Part shown: positions 9,723 to 18,369 of the stretch, in pieces
Numbering within the stretch: the first letter of the stretch is position 1
How the letters are laid out: every line of letters begins with the position of its first letter
Origin: DATAUK01 sp036268295
GTDB taxonomy: Bacteria > Actinomycetota > Actinomycetes > JAFAQI01
Direction of reading: 5' to 3'
DNA: 64,000 bases
Assembly: GCA_036268295.1 (NCBI GenBank)
Contig: DATAUK010000050.1
Coordinates: forward strand, 1-64,000
Program-made: the position numbers and the translations under genes
The notes under the pieces: generated by a model
The model's database searches: none
The model's input: only the letters and a program-made list of their open reading frames with translations
Told to the model about the DNA's origin: nothing

Positions 9723-10532
9723 CTAGGTCGACCGATTGGTTCGAACGCCGGCCGCGAGCTCGGCGGTCAGCCGGCCGACGGCCGCTGCGCCCTCAGCCTC
9801 GCTGTCGGCGTCGAGCAAGCAGCGCACCAACGCCGATCCGACGATCACGCCATCGGCGTACGACGCAACCTCAGCAGCCTGTTCGCCGGTCGACACGCCG
9901 AGTCCGACCCCGACCGGGAGGCTCGAGCGCTCGCGCACCCGCTCGACCAGCGCCGGCGCGGCCGTCGAGGTGGCACTTCGCGCACCGGTGACGCCCATCG
10001 TCGACGCGGCGTACACCCAGCCCCGACAGGCTGCCGTCGTCGAGCTGATGCGCTCCGGCGACGATGACGGCGCGACCAGGAAGATCCGCTCCAGATCGTT
10101 GGTATCGCTGGCCGCCAGCCACTCGCCGGCCTCGTCCGGGATCAAGTCCGGGGTGATCAGGCCACAGCCGCCTGCCCCGGCCAGATCGGCGGCGAACCGC
10201 TCGACCCCGTAGGCAAGCACCGGGTTCCAGTAGGACATCACCACGGTGGCGACTCCCATCCCCGCCACTGCCTGGACGGTCCGGATCACGTCAGTGATCC
10301 GCAGCCCGCCGCGCAACGCACGTTCGGTGGCGGCCTGGATGGTCGGGCCGTCGAGGACCGGATCGCTATAAGGCAGACCCACCTCGATCACGTCGACGCC
10401 GCCGTCGACGAGCGCCTTCATCGCTGCCAGACAGCCGTCGTACGACGGAAATCCGGCCGGCAGATAACCGACTAGCGCGGCCCGGCCGTCGAGCCGGGCC
10501 TTGGTGATCGCCTCTCCGGAAGCCGCCGTCAC
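9723..10532 (-). CDS. trpA: Tryptophan synthase alpha subunit
   Basis: Cleaves indole-3-glycerol phosphate to indole, channelled to TrpB. It has 269 aa. The catalytic region DVIEVGLPYSDPVLDGPTIQ (Glu and Asp) and the phosphate-binding segments GVGLGVSTGEQ and VIVGSALV are present. The start is GTG 10532, whose GTGA overlaps the trpB stop; a much longer frame upstream lies within trpB and was rejected. The catalytic tyrosine region (YAASTMGVTGARS) differs slightly from the usual GVTG context but is complete. Confidence 0.95.
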   Translation of the reverse strand: MTAASGEAITKARLDGRAALVGYLPAGFPSYDGCLAAMKALVDGGVDVIEVGLPYSDPVLDGPTIQAATERALRGGLRITDVIRTVQAVAGMGVATVVMSYWNPVLAYGVERFAADLAGAGGCGLITPDLIPDEAGEWLAASDTNDLERIFLVAPSSSPERISSTTAACRGWVYAASTMGVTGARSATSTAAPALVERVRERSSLPVGVGLGVSTGEQAAEVASYADGVIVGSALVRCLLDADSEAEGAAAVGRLTAELAAGVRTNRST

Positions 10533-11731
10533 GGCACCAGCCCGAACCAGTGCGCGGCGGTGTCCATGTCCTTGTCGCCGCGACCGGAAAGGTTGATCAG
10601 CAACACGGCTTCGGGACCGAGGGTCTCGGCAACGCCGCGGGCGCCCGCCAGTGCGTGCGCGCTCTCGATCGCCGGGATGATGCCCTCGGTGCGGCACAGC
10701 AACCGGAACGCGTCCATCGCCTCCGCGTCGCTGATCGGGAGGTAGGTCGCGCGCTTGGTGTCCTTGAGCCAGGCATGCTCGGGGCCGACGCCGGGATAGT
10801 CCAGGCCGGCGGAGATCGAGTGCGACTCGCGGGTCTGGCCGTCCGCGTCCTGCAGGACATACGACCGGGCGCCGTGCAGCACGCCAGGTGAGCCGGCGGT
10901 CAGAGTCGCCGCGTGACGTTCGGTGTCGATCCCGTCGCCGGCGGCCTCGAACCCGAAGAGCCGCACCGAGGCATCCGGAATGAAAGCGGCGAAGATTCCC
11001 ATCGCGTTCGAGCCGCCTCCGACGCAGGCCATCACCGCATCCGGCAGGCCCCCGAGCAGGTCGAGGCACTGCGCTCGCGCCTCGGTGCCGATCACCGAGG
11101 CGAAGTCACGGACCATCCCCGGGAACGGCGCCGGCCCGCCGACCGAACCGATGACGTAGTGCGTGTTGTCGACGTTCGTGACCCAGTCGCGGAACGCCTC
11201 GTTCATCGCGTCCTTGAGAGTGCGCGAGCCGCTCCGCACCGGAGTGACCTCGGCGCCCAGCAATCGCATCCGCGCGACGTTGAGCGCCTGCCGCTCGGTG
11301 TCGACCTCGCCCATGTAGACCATGCATTCAAGGTCCATCAGTGCCGCCGCGGTCGCCGTCGCGACGCCGTGCTGACCGGCACCGGTCTCGGCAATCACCC
11401 GGGTCTTGCCCATCCGCTTGGCCAACAACGTCTGGCCGAGCACGTTGTTGATCTTGTGGGCGCCGGTGTGGTTGAGATCCTCGCGCTTGAGCAGCACCCG
11501 CGCGCCGATGGCCTCGGAAAACCGAGTCGCGTCGTAGAGCAGCGACGGCCGGCCGGCGTAGTCGCGGAGCAGCCTCGCGAACTCCTCGCGGAACTCCGGA
11601 TCGGCGCGGGCTGCGGCATAGACCTCGGTGAGCTGGTCGAGCGCCGCGATCAACGCTTCCGGGACGTATCGTCCGCCGTACGGCCCGAACCGCCCGTCGC
11701 CGTGCTCGAGGATCGCGCTCATGTCGGTCAT
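10529..11731 (-). CDS. trpB: Tryptophan synthase beta subunit
   Basis: PLP enzyme condensing indole with serine to tryptophan, 400 aa. The PLP lysine is Lys93 in HTGAHKINN, and the phosphate-binding glycine loop is CVGGGSNAMG. It starts with ATG 11731, 44 bp after the end of trpC, and its stop overlaps trpA by 4 bases, as expected for subunits of an alpha2beta2 complex. Confidence 0.97.
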   Translation of the reverse strand: MTDMSAILEHGDGRFGPYGGRYVPEALIAALDQLTEVYAAARADPEFREEFARLLRDYAGRPSLLYDATRFSEAIGARVLLKREDLNHTGAHKINNVLGQTLLAKRMGKTRVIAETGAGQHGVATATAAALMDLECMVYMGEVDTERQALNVARMRLLGAEVTPVRSGSRTLKDAMNEAFRDWVTNVDNTHYVIGSVGGPAPFPGMVRDFASVIGTEARAQCLDLLGGLPDAVMACVGGGSNAMGIFAAFIPDASVRLFGFEAAGDGIDTERHAATLTAGSPGVLHGARSYVLQDADGQTRESHSISAGLDYPGVGPEHAWLKDTKRATYLPISDAEAMDAFRLLCRTEGIIPAIESAHALAGARGVAETLGPEAVLLINLSGRGDKDMDTAAHWFGLVP

Positions 11732-11775
11732 GGCTGGTTCAGGTTAGTGGCAGCGCGGCGCGGCGGTCGATGCGA

Positions 11776-12582
11776 CTACGCGGAGTGGCGGCAGGATGGA
11801 TGCGCGCCAGCAGCGACCAGATCGGCGACCGCCTGGCGCGGCACGTCGGCCTTCACCAGGCCCTCACCGACGAGCACTGCGTCGGCGCCGGAGGCGGCAC
11901 ACGCGAGCAGGTCGTGCGGCCCGCGGACCCCGCTTTCCGCGACCCGGATGATTGACGACGGGATCAACGGCGCGATCCGCGCGAACGTCTCGCGATCGAC
12001 ATCAAGGGTGCGAAGGTTGCGGTTGTTGATCCCGATCAGGCGGGCGCCGGCATCACTCGCGCGCAGTGCCTCTGCCTCGTCGTGCACCTCGACCAGCGCG
12101 GTCATGCCGAGGCTTTCGATCCGCTCACGCAGGCTGACCAGCACCTCCTGCTCCAGCGCCGCAACGATCAGCAGCACGGCATCCGCGCCGTGCGCCCGCG
12201 CCTCCCACACTTGGTACGGCGTGATGACGAAGTCCTTGCGTAGCACCGGGATCCCGACCGCGTTGTGGACGGCTTCGAGATCGGCGAGCGAGCCGTCGAA
12301 CCGGCGTTGCTCGGTCAGCACCGAGATCATCGCGGCGCCGCCGGACTCGTACTCGCGGGCCAGCGCGGCCGGATCGCCGATCCTCGCGAGCTGGCCGGCG
12401 CTCGGGCTCGATCGCTTGACCTCAGCGATGACCGCGACTCCGGGACCGCCGAGCGCCGCCGTCGCATCGCGAGCCGGTGGCCTGCGAGCGGCCATCTGCT
12501 TCACCGCGTCGAGCGGCAGAACCTGTTGGCGCTCTGCGAGATCCTCGCGAACCCCTGCGAGAATGTCATCGAGGACTGACAC
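11776..12582 (-). CDS. trpC: Indole-3-glycerol phosphate synthase
   Basis: A 268-aa (beta/alpha)8 barrel converting CdRP to indole-3-glycerol phosphate. Family motifs VIAEVKRSSPSAG, PVLRKDFVITPYQV, IGINNRNLRTLDVD and VAESGVRGPHD are all present. GTG start at 12582. It is monofunctional: no TrpF domain is fused, and no trpF is found nearby. PriA at 18.4 kb probably covers that step. Confidence 0.95.
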   Translation of the reverse strand: MSVLDDILAGVREDLAERQQVLPLDAVKQMAARRPPARDATAALGGPGVAVIAEVKRSSPSAGQLARIGDPAALAREYESGGAAMISVLTEQRRFDGSLADLEAVHNAVGIPVLRKDFVITPYQVWEARAHGADAVLLIVAALEQEVLVSLRERIESLGMTALVEVHDEAEALRASDAGARLIGINNRNLRTLDVDRETFARIAPLIPSSIIRVAESGVRGPHDLLACAASGADAVLVGEGLVKADVPRQAVADLVAAGAHPSCRHSA

Positions 12583-12642
12583 TCAGTCAGGGTAGTTGCC
12601 GCCGCATCGCCGGCCGCCCGCGCCCCCGAGACCGGCCGGCCC

Positions 12643-13203
12643 TCAGGCGGTCGGGTCCTCACCGCGGTCGAGCGCGTCCCACGCCACCGCGGCGGGATCC
12701 TTGGCCGGCTTGGGAGCCGACGGCGCGTCGTACTTCGCCCCGAGAGCCGACCACTGGCTCGCACGCAGGACGGTGAGCACGCCGGCGCAGACCGCGATCA
12801 GCCCGCCGAGCGTGGCCACCACCCACCAGCCGTTGGCGGATGCGTGCACCGCCAGGCCCTGGACGCCGACCTCGCGGTGCTCCAGCGCAGCCGACACGTC
12901 GCCGCGAGCGGTGAACGCGACGCCGACCGTCGCAGCCGCGATGAAGACGACCACGACACCGACGATCCGCCGCATCAGCCCCTTCGCCGCGATGATCGCC
13001 GCTGCCAGTGCCAGCAGCGCGATCCCCAGCGCCGGCAGCGACGGCGCCACGTTGTGACCGTTCGCCGACAGGCTGGTGTGGCCACCACCAGCTGCCGGCA
13101 GGGTGGTGTGAGCCCACTGCCGCCCGCTGGCGAGCAGCACCAGCAGCGCACCGGCCGCGCACGAGACGACCGCCGCAGCAGGTGATCGACTTCTGCCCGT
13201 CAT
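12643..13203 (-). CDS. Trp-biosynthesis-associated membrane protein (TIGR02234 type)
   Basis: A 186-aa protein with about four membrane helices and the C-terminal motif AWDALDRGEDPTA, characteristic of the actinobacterial family that sits between trpE and trpC. Its function is unknown; linkage suggests a membrane role related to tryptophan or anthranilate. The start overlaps the trpE stop as ATGA, and the stop lies 60 bp before trpC. Confidence 0.88.
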   Translation of the reverse strand: MTGRSRSPAAAVVSCAAGALLVLLASGRQWAHTTLPAAGGGHTSLSANGHNVAPSLPALGIALLALAAAIIAAKGLMRRIVGVVVVFIAAATVGVAFTARGDVSAALEHREVGVQGLAVHASANGWWVVATLGGLIAVCAGVLTVLRASQWSALGAKYDAPSAPKPAKDPAAVAWDALDRGEDPTA

Positions 13204-14726
13204 GCCCCTGCCGGCCGCAGTGAGGACGCCGCGGCGAGCGCGTTGAGGACGGCGGCGGCCTTGTTGCGGGACTCGAGATCCTCGGTCAGAGGATCGGAGT
13301 CGGCCACGATGCCGGCTCCGGCCTGGACGAACGCCCGGCCGTCGCGCATCACGACGGTCCGGATCGCGACCGCAGTGTCGAGGTCACCGGCAACGTCGAC
13401 GTAGCCGACCACGCCGCCGTATAGTCCGCGCCGGGTCGGCTCGAGCGATTCGATGACTTCCATCGCACGCACTTTGGGCGCGCCGGACAACGTGCCGGCC
13501 GGGAAGCACGAGCAGAGCACGTCGAGCGCGGTCACCCCTTCGGCAACCTCGCCGACGACGGTCGACACCAGATGCATAACGTGGGAGAACCGCTCGACGG
13601 CCATCAGGTCGACCACCTCGACGCTGCCTGCGGCGCACACCCGGCCGAGGTCGTTGCGGCCGAGGTCGACCAGCATGACGTGCTCGGCGCGTTCCTTCGG
13701 ATCGGCGAGCAGCTCGGCAGCCAGCGCCGCGTCCTCCTCGGGCGTGGCCCCGCGCGGTCGGGTGCCGGCAATCGGATGCATCAGAGCCCGGCCGGCCTCG
13801 ACCTTCACCAGCACTTCCGGCGAGGAGCCGACCACGTCGAGGTCCTCGAAGCGCAACAGATACATGTACGGCGACGGGTTAGCGGTGCGCAGCGCGCGGT
13901 AGACATCCAGCGGGTCGGCCGTCGTGGCCATCTCGAAGCGTTGCGACAGCACCACCTGGAAGCAGTCACCGGCGCGGATGTGCTCCTTCGCGGTCTCGAT
14001 CGACGCGGTGTATTCAGCCTGGGTCGACCGCTCGTCATACCCGGTCTCGCCGGTCCGCGCGAGCGTCGCGACCGACGCCTCGGCCGGCGTCGACAGGTCG
14101 GCGGTCATCGACTCGAGCCGGGCGACCGCCTCGTCGTACGCCGCGTCCGGATCGGTCTCTGCGTCCGGCGTCAGGCCGCGGATCACGTTCGCAATCAACA
14201 CGATTGAGCCGTCGCGATGGTCGAGCACGGCGAGATCGGTGGCAAGCAGGAACTGAAGCTCAGGCATCGCCAGGTCGTCGTCGGCGACCGAGGGCAACCG
14301 TTCCATCCGCCGCACCGCGTCGTACCCGAGATAGCCGACCAGCCCGCCGGTCAACGGCGGCAGCCCGGCGCGGCGCGGCGTCTGCAGCCGCCCGGCGGCG
14401 TCGCGCAACGCCTCGAGCGGATCGTCCGGATGGTCGTCAGGCCCGATCCCGGTCCAGACCGCGTGGCCGTCGCGTTCGGACAGCGTCGCGGCCGATCTCA
14501 CCCCGATGAATGAGTAACGCGACCACACCCCGCCGTGCTCAGCGGACTCCAGCAGGAAGGTGCCTGCCCGGCCGGCGGCAAGCTTGCGGTAGGCGCTGAT
14601 CGGAGTCTCGGCGTCGGCGAGCAACCGGCGTACGACCGGGACCACGCGGTCGGCGGCGATCTCGAGGCGGAAGGCTTCGCGCTCCGGCGTGACCACTCCG
14701 TCGGCAGTAGCCGTCTGCCTACTCAC
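13200..14726 (-). CDS. trpE: Anthranilate synthase component I
   Basis: Makes anthranilate from chorismate with ammonia from the glutaminase subunit (trpG not in window). It has 508 aa. The LLES element at residues 58-61, which binds feedback-inhibiting tryptophan, is present. So is the chorismate-binding core: HPIAGTRPRG, DLGRNDLGRVC and the C-terminal GAGIVADSDP. GTG 14726 overlaps the hisI stop as GTGA. There is no room for a trp leader peptide, so control by attenuation directly upstream of trpE is unlikely. Confidence 0.95.
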   Translation of the reverse strand: MSRQTATADGVVTPEREAFRLEIAADRVVPVVRRLLADAETPISAYRKLAAGRAGTFLLESAEHGGVWSRYSFIGVRSAATLSERDGHAVWTGIGPDDHPDDPLEALRDAAGRLQTPRRAGLPPLTGGLVGYLGYDAVRRMERLPSVADDDLAMPELQFLLATDLAVLDHRDGSIVLIANVIRGLTPDAETDPDAAYDEAVARLESMTADLSTPAEASVATLARTGETGYDERSTQAEYTASIETAKEHIRAGDCFQVVLSQRFEMATTADPLDVYRALRTANPSPYMYLLRFEDLDVVGSSPEVLVKVEAGRALMHPIAGTRPRGATPEEDAALAAELLADPKERAEHVMLVDLGRNDLGRVCAAGSVEVVDLMAVERFSHVMHLVSTVVGEVAEGVTALDVLCSCFPAGTLSGAPKVRAMEVIESLEPTRRGLYGGVVGYVDVAGDLDTAVAIRTVVMRDGRAFVQAGAGIVADSDPLTEDLESRNKAAAVLNALAAASSLRPAGA

Positions 14727-15103
14727 CGCGGTGAGCCGACGACCGCGCCGAGGTCACCGCCGGCGTCGAAGCACCGCCGGTCACCGGTGTGACAGGCGGC
14801 GCCGACCTGGTCGACCGACACGAGCACAGCATCACCATCGCAGTCCAGTGCAACCGATTTGACCCACTGCTGGTGACCGGAGGTCTCACCCTTCACCCAG
14901 TATTCCTGCCGGCTGCGACTCCAGTAGGTGCAGCGGCCGGTCGTCAGCGTGCGGTGCAGCGCCTCGTCATCCATCCAGCCCACCATCAGGACCTCGCCGG
15001 TGTCCCACTGCTGCGTCACGGCGGCGATCAGCCCGCGGTCATCACGCTTGAGCCGGCCAGCGATCGCGGCGTCAAGCGAACTCGGACGGACCGGCGCGGA
15101 CAT
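14723..15103 (-). CDS. hisI: Phosphoribosyl-AMP cyclohydrolase
   Basis: Third step of histidine synthesis, hydrolysing the PR-AMP ring. It has 126 aa from ATG 15103 (MSAPVRPSS); an upstream in-frame start would add 12 unconserved residues. Family motifs are VLMVGWMDDEALHRT, YWSRSRQEYWVKGETSGH and the metal-site region DCDGDAVLVSVDQVGAACHT. There is no fused HisE (pyrophosphohydrolase) domain. Linked to trpE by a 4-base overlap, so his and trp are co-expressed here. Confidence 0.95.
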   Translation of the reverse strand: MSAPVRPSSLDAAIAGRLKRDDRGLIAAVTQQWDTGEVLMVGWMDDEALHRTLTTGRCTYWSRSRQEYWVKGETSGHQQWVKSVALDCDGDAVLVSVDQVGAACHTGDRRCFDAGGDLGAVVGSPR

Positions 15104-15146
15104 CTGTCCATTCTGCCCGCCGGCCGCGCCGGCGCACACTCGGAGT

Positions 15147-15554
15147 GTGGTCCTTGATCGCTCTGCCAGTCCCGCGGCTCGTCATGGTCACGCTGTTGCC
15201 GTCGGCGCGGCCGTCATCGCAGTCGGCTACGCCTGGGTGGCCGGGCACTTCACCACCTTCACCCGGCCGGCTGAGATCGCAACGTTCGTCCCGGGCCTGC
15301 TCGGCAGCTGGGTCGTCGTTCGAGGCACGTCACACCGGACCGCTCGCCCCGACCGCACCCGGGTCGGCTGGCTGGGCTGGTGGCTGATCGTCGTCGGCCT
15401 GAACGCGGTCGAGTTGGTCTCGCTGGCGCTCGGGCCTGGCCACGCCCACCCGACGATCAGCGACCTGGTCAATCCCTGGCTGCTCTCAGCGCCGGCACGC
15501 GCCGTGGGGTTCGCACTGTGGCTCGGCCTCGGTTACTGGCTGAGCCGGCGGTAG
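15147..15554 (+). CDS. Small membrane protein of unknown function
   Basis: About 135 aa with three or four hydrophobic helices (AVAVGAAVIAVGYAWVAG; GWLGWWLIVVGLNAVELVSLAL; AVGFALWLGLGYWL). It is divergent from hisI, with the start only about 43 bp away. GTG 15147 is the best in-frame start but has no well-spaced ribosome-binding site, so the N-terminus is uncertain and the message may be leaderless. I do not recognise the family. It is followed 3 bp later by another small membrane gene. Confidence 0.6.
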   Translation: MVLDRSASPAARHGHAVAVGAAVIAVGYAWVAGHFTTFTRPAEIATFVPGLLGSWVVVRGTSHRTARPDRTRVGWLGWWLIVVGLNAVELVSLALGPGHAHPTISDLVNPWLLSAPARAVGFALWLGLGYWLSRR

Positions 15555-15557
15555 CCG

Positions 15558-15752
15558 ATGCGGGCACTCACGATCGCCGGATACCTCGGCTTCACCGCGG
15601 CCGCGGTGGCGCTGGATCTGCTCGCGCGCCGAAGCGGATCGCGGCTTGCCACAATCAGCGATGTGTTCGGCAAGCTCTCGGACCGCCGGATCGGCCGGGT
15701 CGCAGTGATGCTCTTGTGGTGGTGGCTCGGCTGGCACTTCTTCGTCCGCTGA
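15558..15752 (+). CDS. Small WWWLGWHFF membrane protein (possibly DUF6186-like)
   Basis: A 64-aa protein: hydrophobic N-terminal helix (YLGFTAAAVALDLLAR), a short polar loop, and a second helix ending in the tryptophan-rich WWWLGWHFFVR. Small actinobacterial membrane proteins of this design exist (I recall DUF6186, not verified). It is coupled to the preceding membrane gene with a 3-bp gap and is convergent with hisF. No function is known. Confidence 0.7.
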   Translation: MRALTIAGYLGFTAAAVALDLLARRSGSRLATISDVFGKLSDRRIGRVAVMLLWWWLGWHFFVR

Positions 15753-15779
15753 ACGATCTCCGGACTTGCGTTGGCCGGT

Positions 15780-16550
15780 TCAGCGCACCGCGAAACCGTT
15801 GCTGCGCAACGCTTCCTTGACGGTGCCGATCCGCAAGGTGCCGAAGTGGAAGACGCTGGCAGCCAGTACGGCGTCCGCGCCGGCCGCGACAGCGGGAGCG
15901 AAGTCGGCGACCGCGCCGGCGCCGCCGGAGGCGATCACCGGAACCGCCACGACCGCTCGCACCGCCGCGATCAACTCGAGGTCGAAGCCGCTCTTGGTGC
16001 CGTCGGCGTCCATCGAGTTGAGCAGGATCTCCCCGGCGCCCAGCGCCTCGCCACGCGCCGCCCACTCGACGGCATCGATCCCGGTGCCTTCGCGGCCGCC
16101 GTGCGTTGTGATCTCGAAGCCACTCGCGGTCGTCGTACCGCCCGCCGTCCGGCGGGCATCCACCGAGAGCACCAGCACCTGGTTGCCGAACCGCGCGGCG
16201 ATCTCGGTCAACAGGTCCGGTCGGGCAATCGCCGCGGTGTTGACCCCGACCTTGTCGGCGCCGGCTCGCAGCAGCCGGTCGACGTCGTCCACGCTGCGCA
16301 CTCCGCCGCCGACGGTCAGTGGGATGAACACCTGCTCGGCGGTGCGACGGACCACGTCGTAGGTGGTCTCCCGGCTTCCGCTCGACGCGGTTATATCCAG
16401 AAAAACCAGCTCGTCGGCGCCCTCGGCGTCGTAGGCGCGGGCCAGCTCGACCGGGTCACCGGCGTCCCGAAGATCAGCGAAGTTGACCCCTTTGACGACC
16501 CGGCCGGCATCAACGTCGAGACATGGGATCACCCGAACCGCAACAGCCAC
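15780..16550 (-). CDS. hisF: Imidazole glycerol phosphate synthase, cyclase subunit
   Basis: A (beta/alpha)8 barrel that uses ammonia from HisH to make IGP and AICAR. It has 256 aa. Catalytic aspartates lie in RVIPCLDVDAGRVVKG and VLSVDARR. It starts with GTG 16550, 11 bp after the FG-GAP gene and without a clear ribosome-binding site. It is separated from priA by the FG-GAP gene and from hisH by five genes, unlike the usual hisB-H-A-F run. Confidence 0.96.
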   Translation of the reverse strand: MAVAVRVIPCLDVDAGRVVKGVNFADLRDAGDPVELARAYDAEGADELVFLDITASSGSRETTYDVVRRTAEQVFIPLTVGGGVRSVDDVDRLLRAGADKVGVNTAAIARPDLLTEIAARFGNQVLVLSVDARRTAGGTTTASGFEITTHGGREGTGIDAVEWAARGEALGAGEILLNSMDADGTKSGFDLELIAAVRAVVAVPVIASGGAGAVADFAPAVAAGADAVLAASVFHFGTLRIGTVKEALRSNGFAVR

Positions 16551-16561
16551 AACGGATCAGG

Positions 16562-18298
16562 CTACGGCTTGGTAGTGAACCGCAGCGTCCTCGACCGCGA
16601 CGTGCCGTTTCGGTTCGTCGCGGTGATCGTGACCTTGCAGTGCCCGGGCGTGAGGTGCTTGCCGTGGCTGATCTTGCCGGCGAAATAGACCGCGTTTGCG
16701 CCGGCCTTGCCATGCACCGAGAGCGTGCCGCGCTTCACCAGGTGCTTGCCGTGCTTCTCGGCGAAGACCAGGGAGATTGTCGCCGACTGGCTCAGCGCGA
16801 ACCGGAACGACGTACCGCCGCGCGGCGGATGGGCCGGATTCACCGACCGCGGGTTGGTGCCGAGGTGCCAGGACTTGTGGGCCTGCTTCACCGCCGACAG
16901 CGTGGGTGGGCGGGGCGCGAAAACGTACGCCGTGCCGCGGGTGGAGGTGCGTCCGGTGGCGCCGGCGACGATCGTCGAGCCGGTGGCCGCCATCCCGTAA
17001 CCGAACTGATCACCGGCATGGCCACCGGCTCCAACGAGCACGTCAGTTTGAGATTCACTCGACCAGCCGATAGTTGGCTCGATGAACCGGTAGATCGCCC
17101 CCTGCTCAACCGCGCCGCCAACCATGTGGTCCGGCGATGACGCGAGCACCGTCTTGCCCTCGATCGCGACCGCAGTGCCGAGTTCGTCCTGAGCCGTCGG
17201 AATGCTCTCGGTCAGCGTCGCAGTCGCGGTCAGCGAAGCAGAGTTGCCGACGCCCCAGCCAGTGGTCGGGCGACGGAACACGTACACCGCGCCGGCCTTC
17301 GCCTGCGCGTCAACCGGCTGCTCGCTGGCAGCGACAACGACGGTAGTGCCGCTGATTGCCACCGAGAGGCCGAACACGGCGCCCGAGGCGCCGCTGCTCA
17401 CCAGAAACCTGGCATTGGCAGTGGAAGTCCATGGCCCGTCCGTGGGCTTCTGGAAAATGTAAGCGGCTCCGGTATCGTCCTGGTCCGGCGCGCCGACCAC
17501 AATCGTGGAACCCTCGACCGCGACCGACAAACCGAACTCGTCGAAGGCCAAGCTGCCAAACCGGGTGAGCGTCGCAGTCGGATGCGAGGTCGTCTGCCAG
17601 CCGCCGGCCGGTGCGACGTAGACGTCCGCCAGACCCGCAAAGTCGTTGAAGTCGGGGTCCCCGACGACGATTGTCGTGCCGTCAAGGGCCAGGTCGTAGC
17701 CGAGCTCGCTGCCGGCTGCTCCAGCGCTGTCGGTCAGCACCGCGGCGGGATGCGAGGTGGTCGTCCAACCTTTCGCCGGCCGGCGGTAGACATACGCAGC
17801 GCCCTGCCCGGCATGACCGTCGACCGTGGCCTGCACCGCACCGACCACGATCGTCGAGCCCTCGATCGCTACCGAGAAGCCGAACCGGTCATGCGTGATG
17901 CCGTCGCTCACCGTCAACGTCGCGGTCTGATGGGCCCCCTTCCAGCCCGTCGCCGGTCGCTGGAAAACGTAGGCCACGCCCTGCTCGGTGTGTGAGCCAA
18001 CGGTGTGGAACGGCTCCCCAACCACGATGGTGGTCCCCGAGACTGCGACGGAGGTTCCGAAGGCGTCGTTGGCGGCCTCACCGGGTGCGGACAGGGTCGT
18101 CTGGCCGACCGCCACGCTGGCTGCCTCACGCTGGTCGCGGGCGAGGACGGCGGCAATCGGGCCGCGCGCGGCGGCGGGTACCGCCGCCCAGCCATGGTCA
18201 GGGGCGGACGCAACAGCCGGACCAGCCGACGCGGCCGGCACGACGAGCCCCCCGCCGATGCACACGACAGCAGCGACGGCGCCCAGCCGCGGTTTCAT
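16562..18298 (-). CDS. Secreted seven-repeat FG-GAP beta-propeller protein
   Basis: About 578 aa with an N-terminal Sec signal ending near SAGPAVASA. Seven repeats of about 45-60 aa follow, each with a D/E-x-F/L-G-x-S/A-VA core, a TIVVGA strand and, usually, an AYVFxRP..GW strand; together they would close into a seven-bladed propeller. The last 100 residues form a separate Lys/His-rich beta domain (SATISLVFAEKHGKHLVKRG, VTITATNRNGTS). Such proteins are extracellular or surface-attached, and ligand or protease roles are guesses. ATG 18298 is preferred to GTG 18304. It lies between priA and hisF with no metabolic link. Confidence 0.82.
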   Translation of the reverse strand: MKPRLGAVAAVVCIGGGLVVPAASAGPAVASAPDHGWAAVPAAARGPIAAVLARDQREAASVAVGQTTLSAPGEAANDAFGTSVAVSGTTIVVGEPFHTVGSHTEQGVAYVFQRPATGWKGAHQTATLTVSDGITHDRFGFSVAIEGSTIVVGAVQATVDGHAGQGAAYVYRRPAKGWTTTSHPAAVLTDSAGAAGSELGYDLALDGTTIVVGDPDFNDFAGLADVYVAPAGGWQTTSHPTATLTRFGSLAFDEFGLSVAVEGSTIVVGAPDQDDTGAAYIFQKPTDGPWTSTANARFLVSSGASGAVFGLSVAISGTTVVVAASEQPVDAQAKAGAVYVFRRPTTGWGVGNSASLTATATLTESIPTAQDELGTAVAIEGKTVLASSPDHMVGGAVEQGAIYRFIEPTIGWSSESQTDVLVGAGGHAGDQFGYGMAATGSTIVAGATGRTSTRGTAYVFAPRPPTLSAVKQAHKSWHLGTNPRSVNPAHPPRGGTSFRFALSQSATISLVFAEKHGKHLVKRGTLSVHGKAGANAVYFAGKISHGKHLTPGHCKVTITATNRNGTSRSRTLRFTTKP

Positions 18299-18369
18299 GA
18301 TCACCGAGCGAGTATTGCCGGTTACGGCCGCCTGTGATGGCGGCGAAACGCGGTTAGACCCGACGGGTA

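Noticed and set aside
14727..15146. A trp leader peptide/attenuator before trpE
   Set aside because: hisI overlaps trpE by 4 bases, leaving no leader. No Trp-codon run with a terminator was found on the minus strand.
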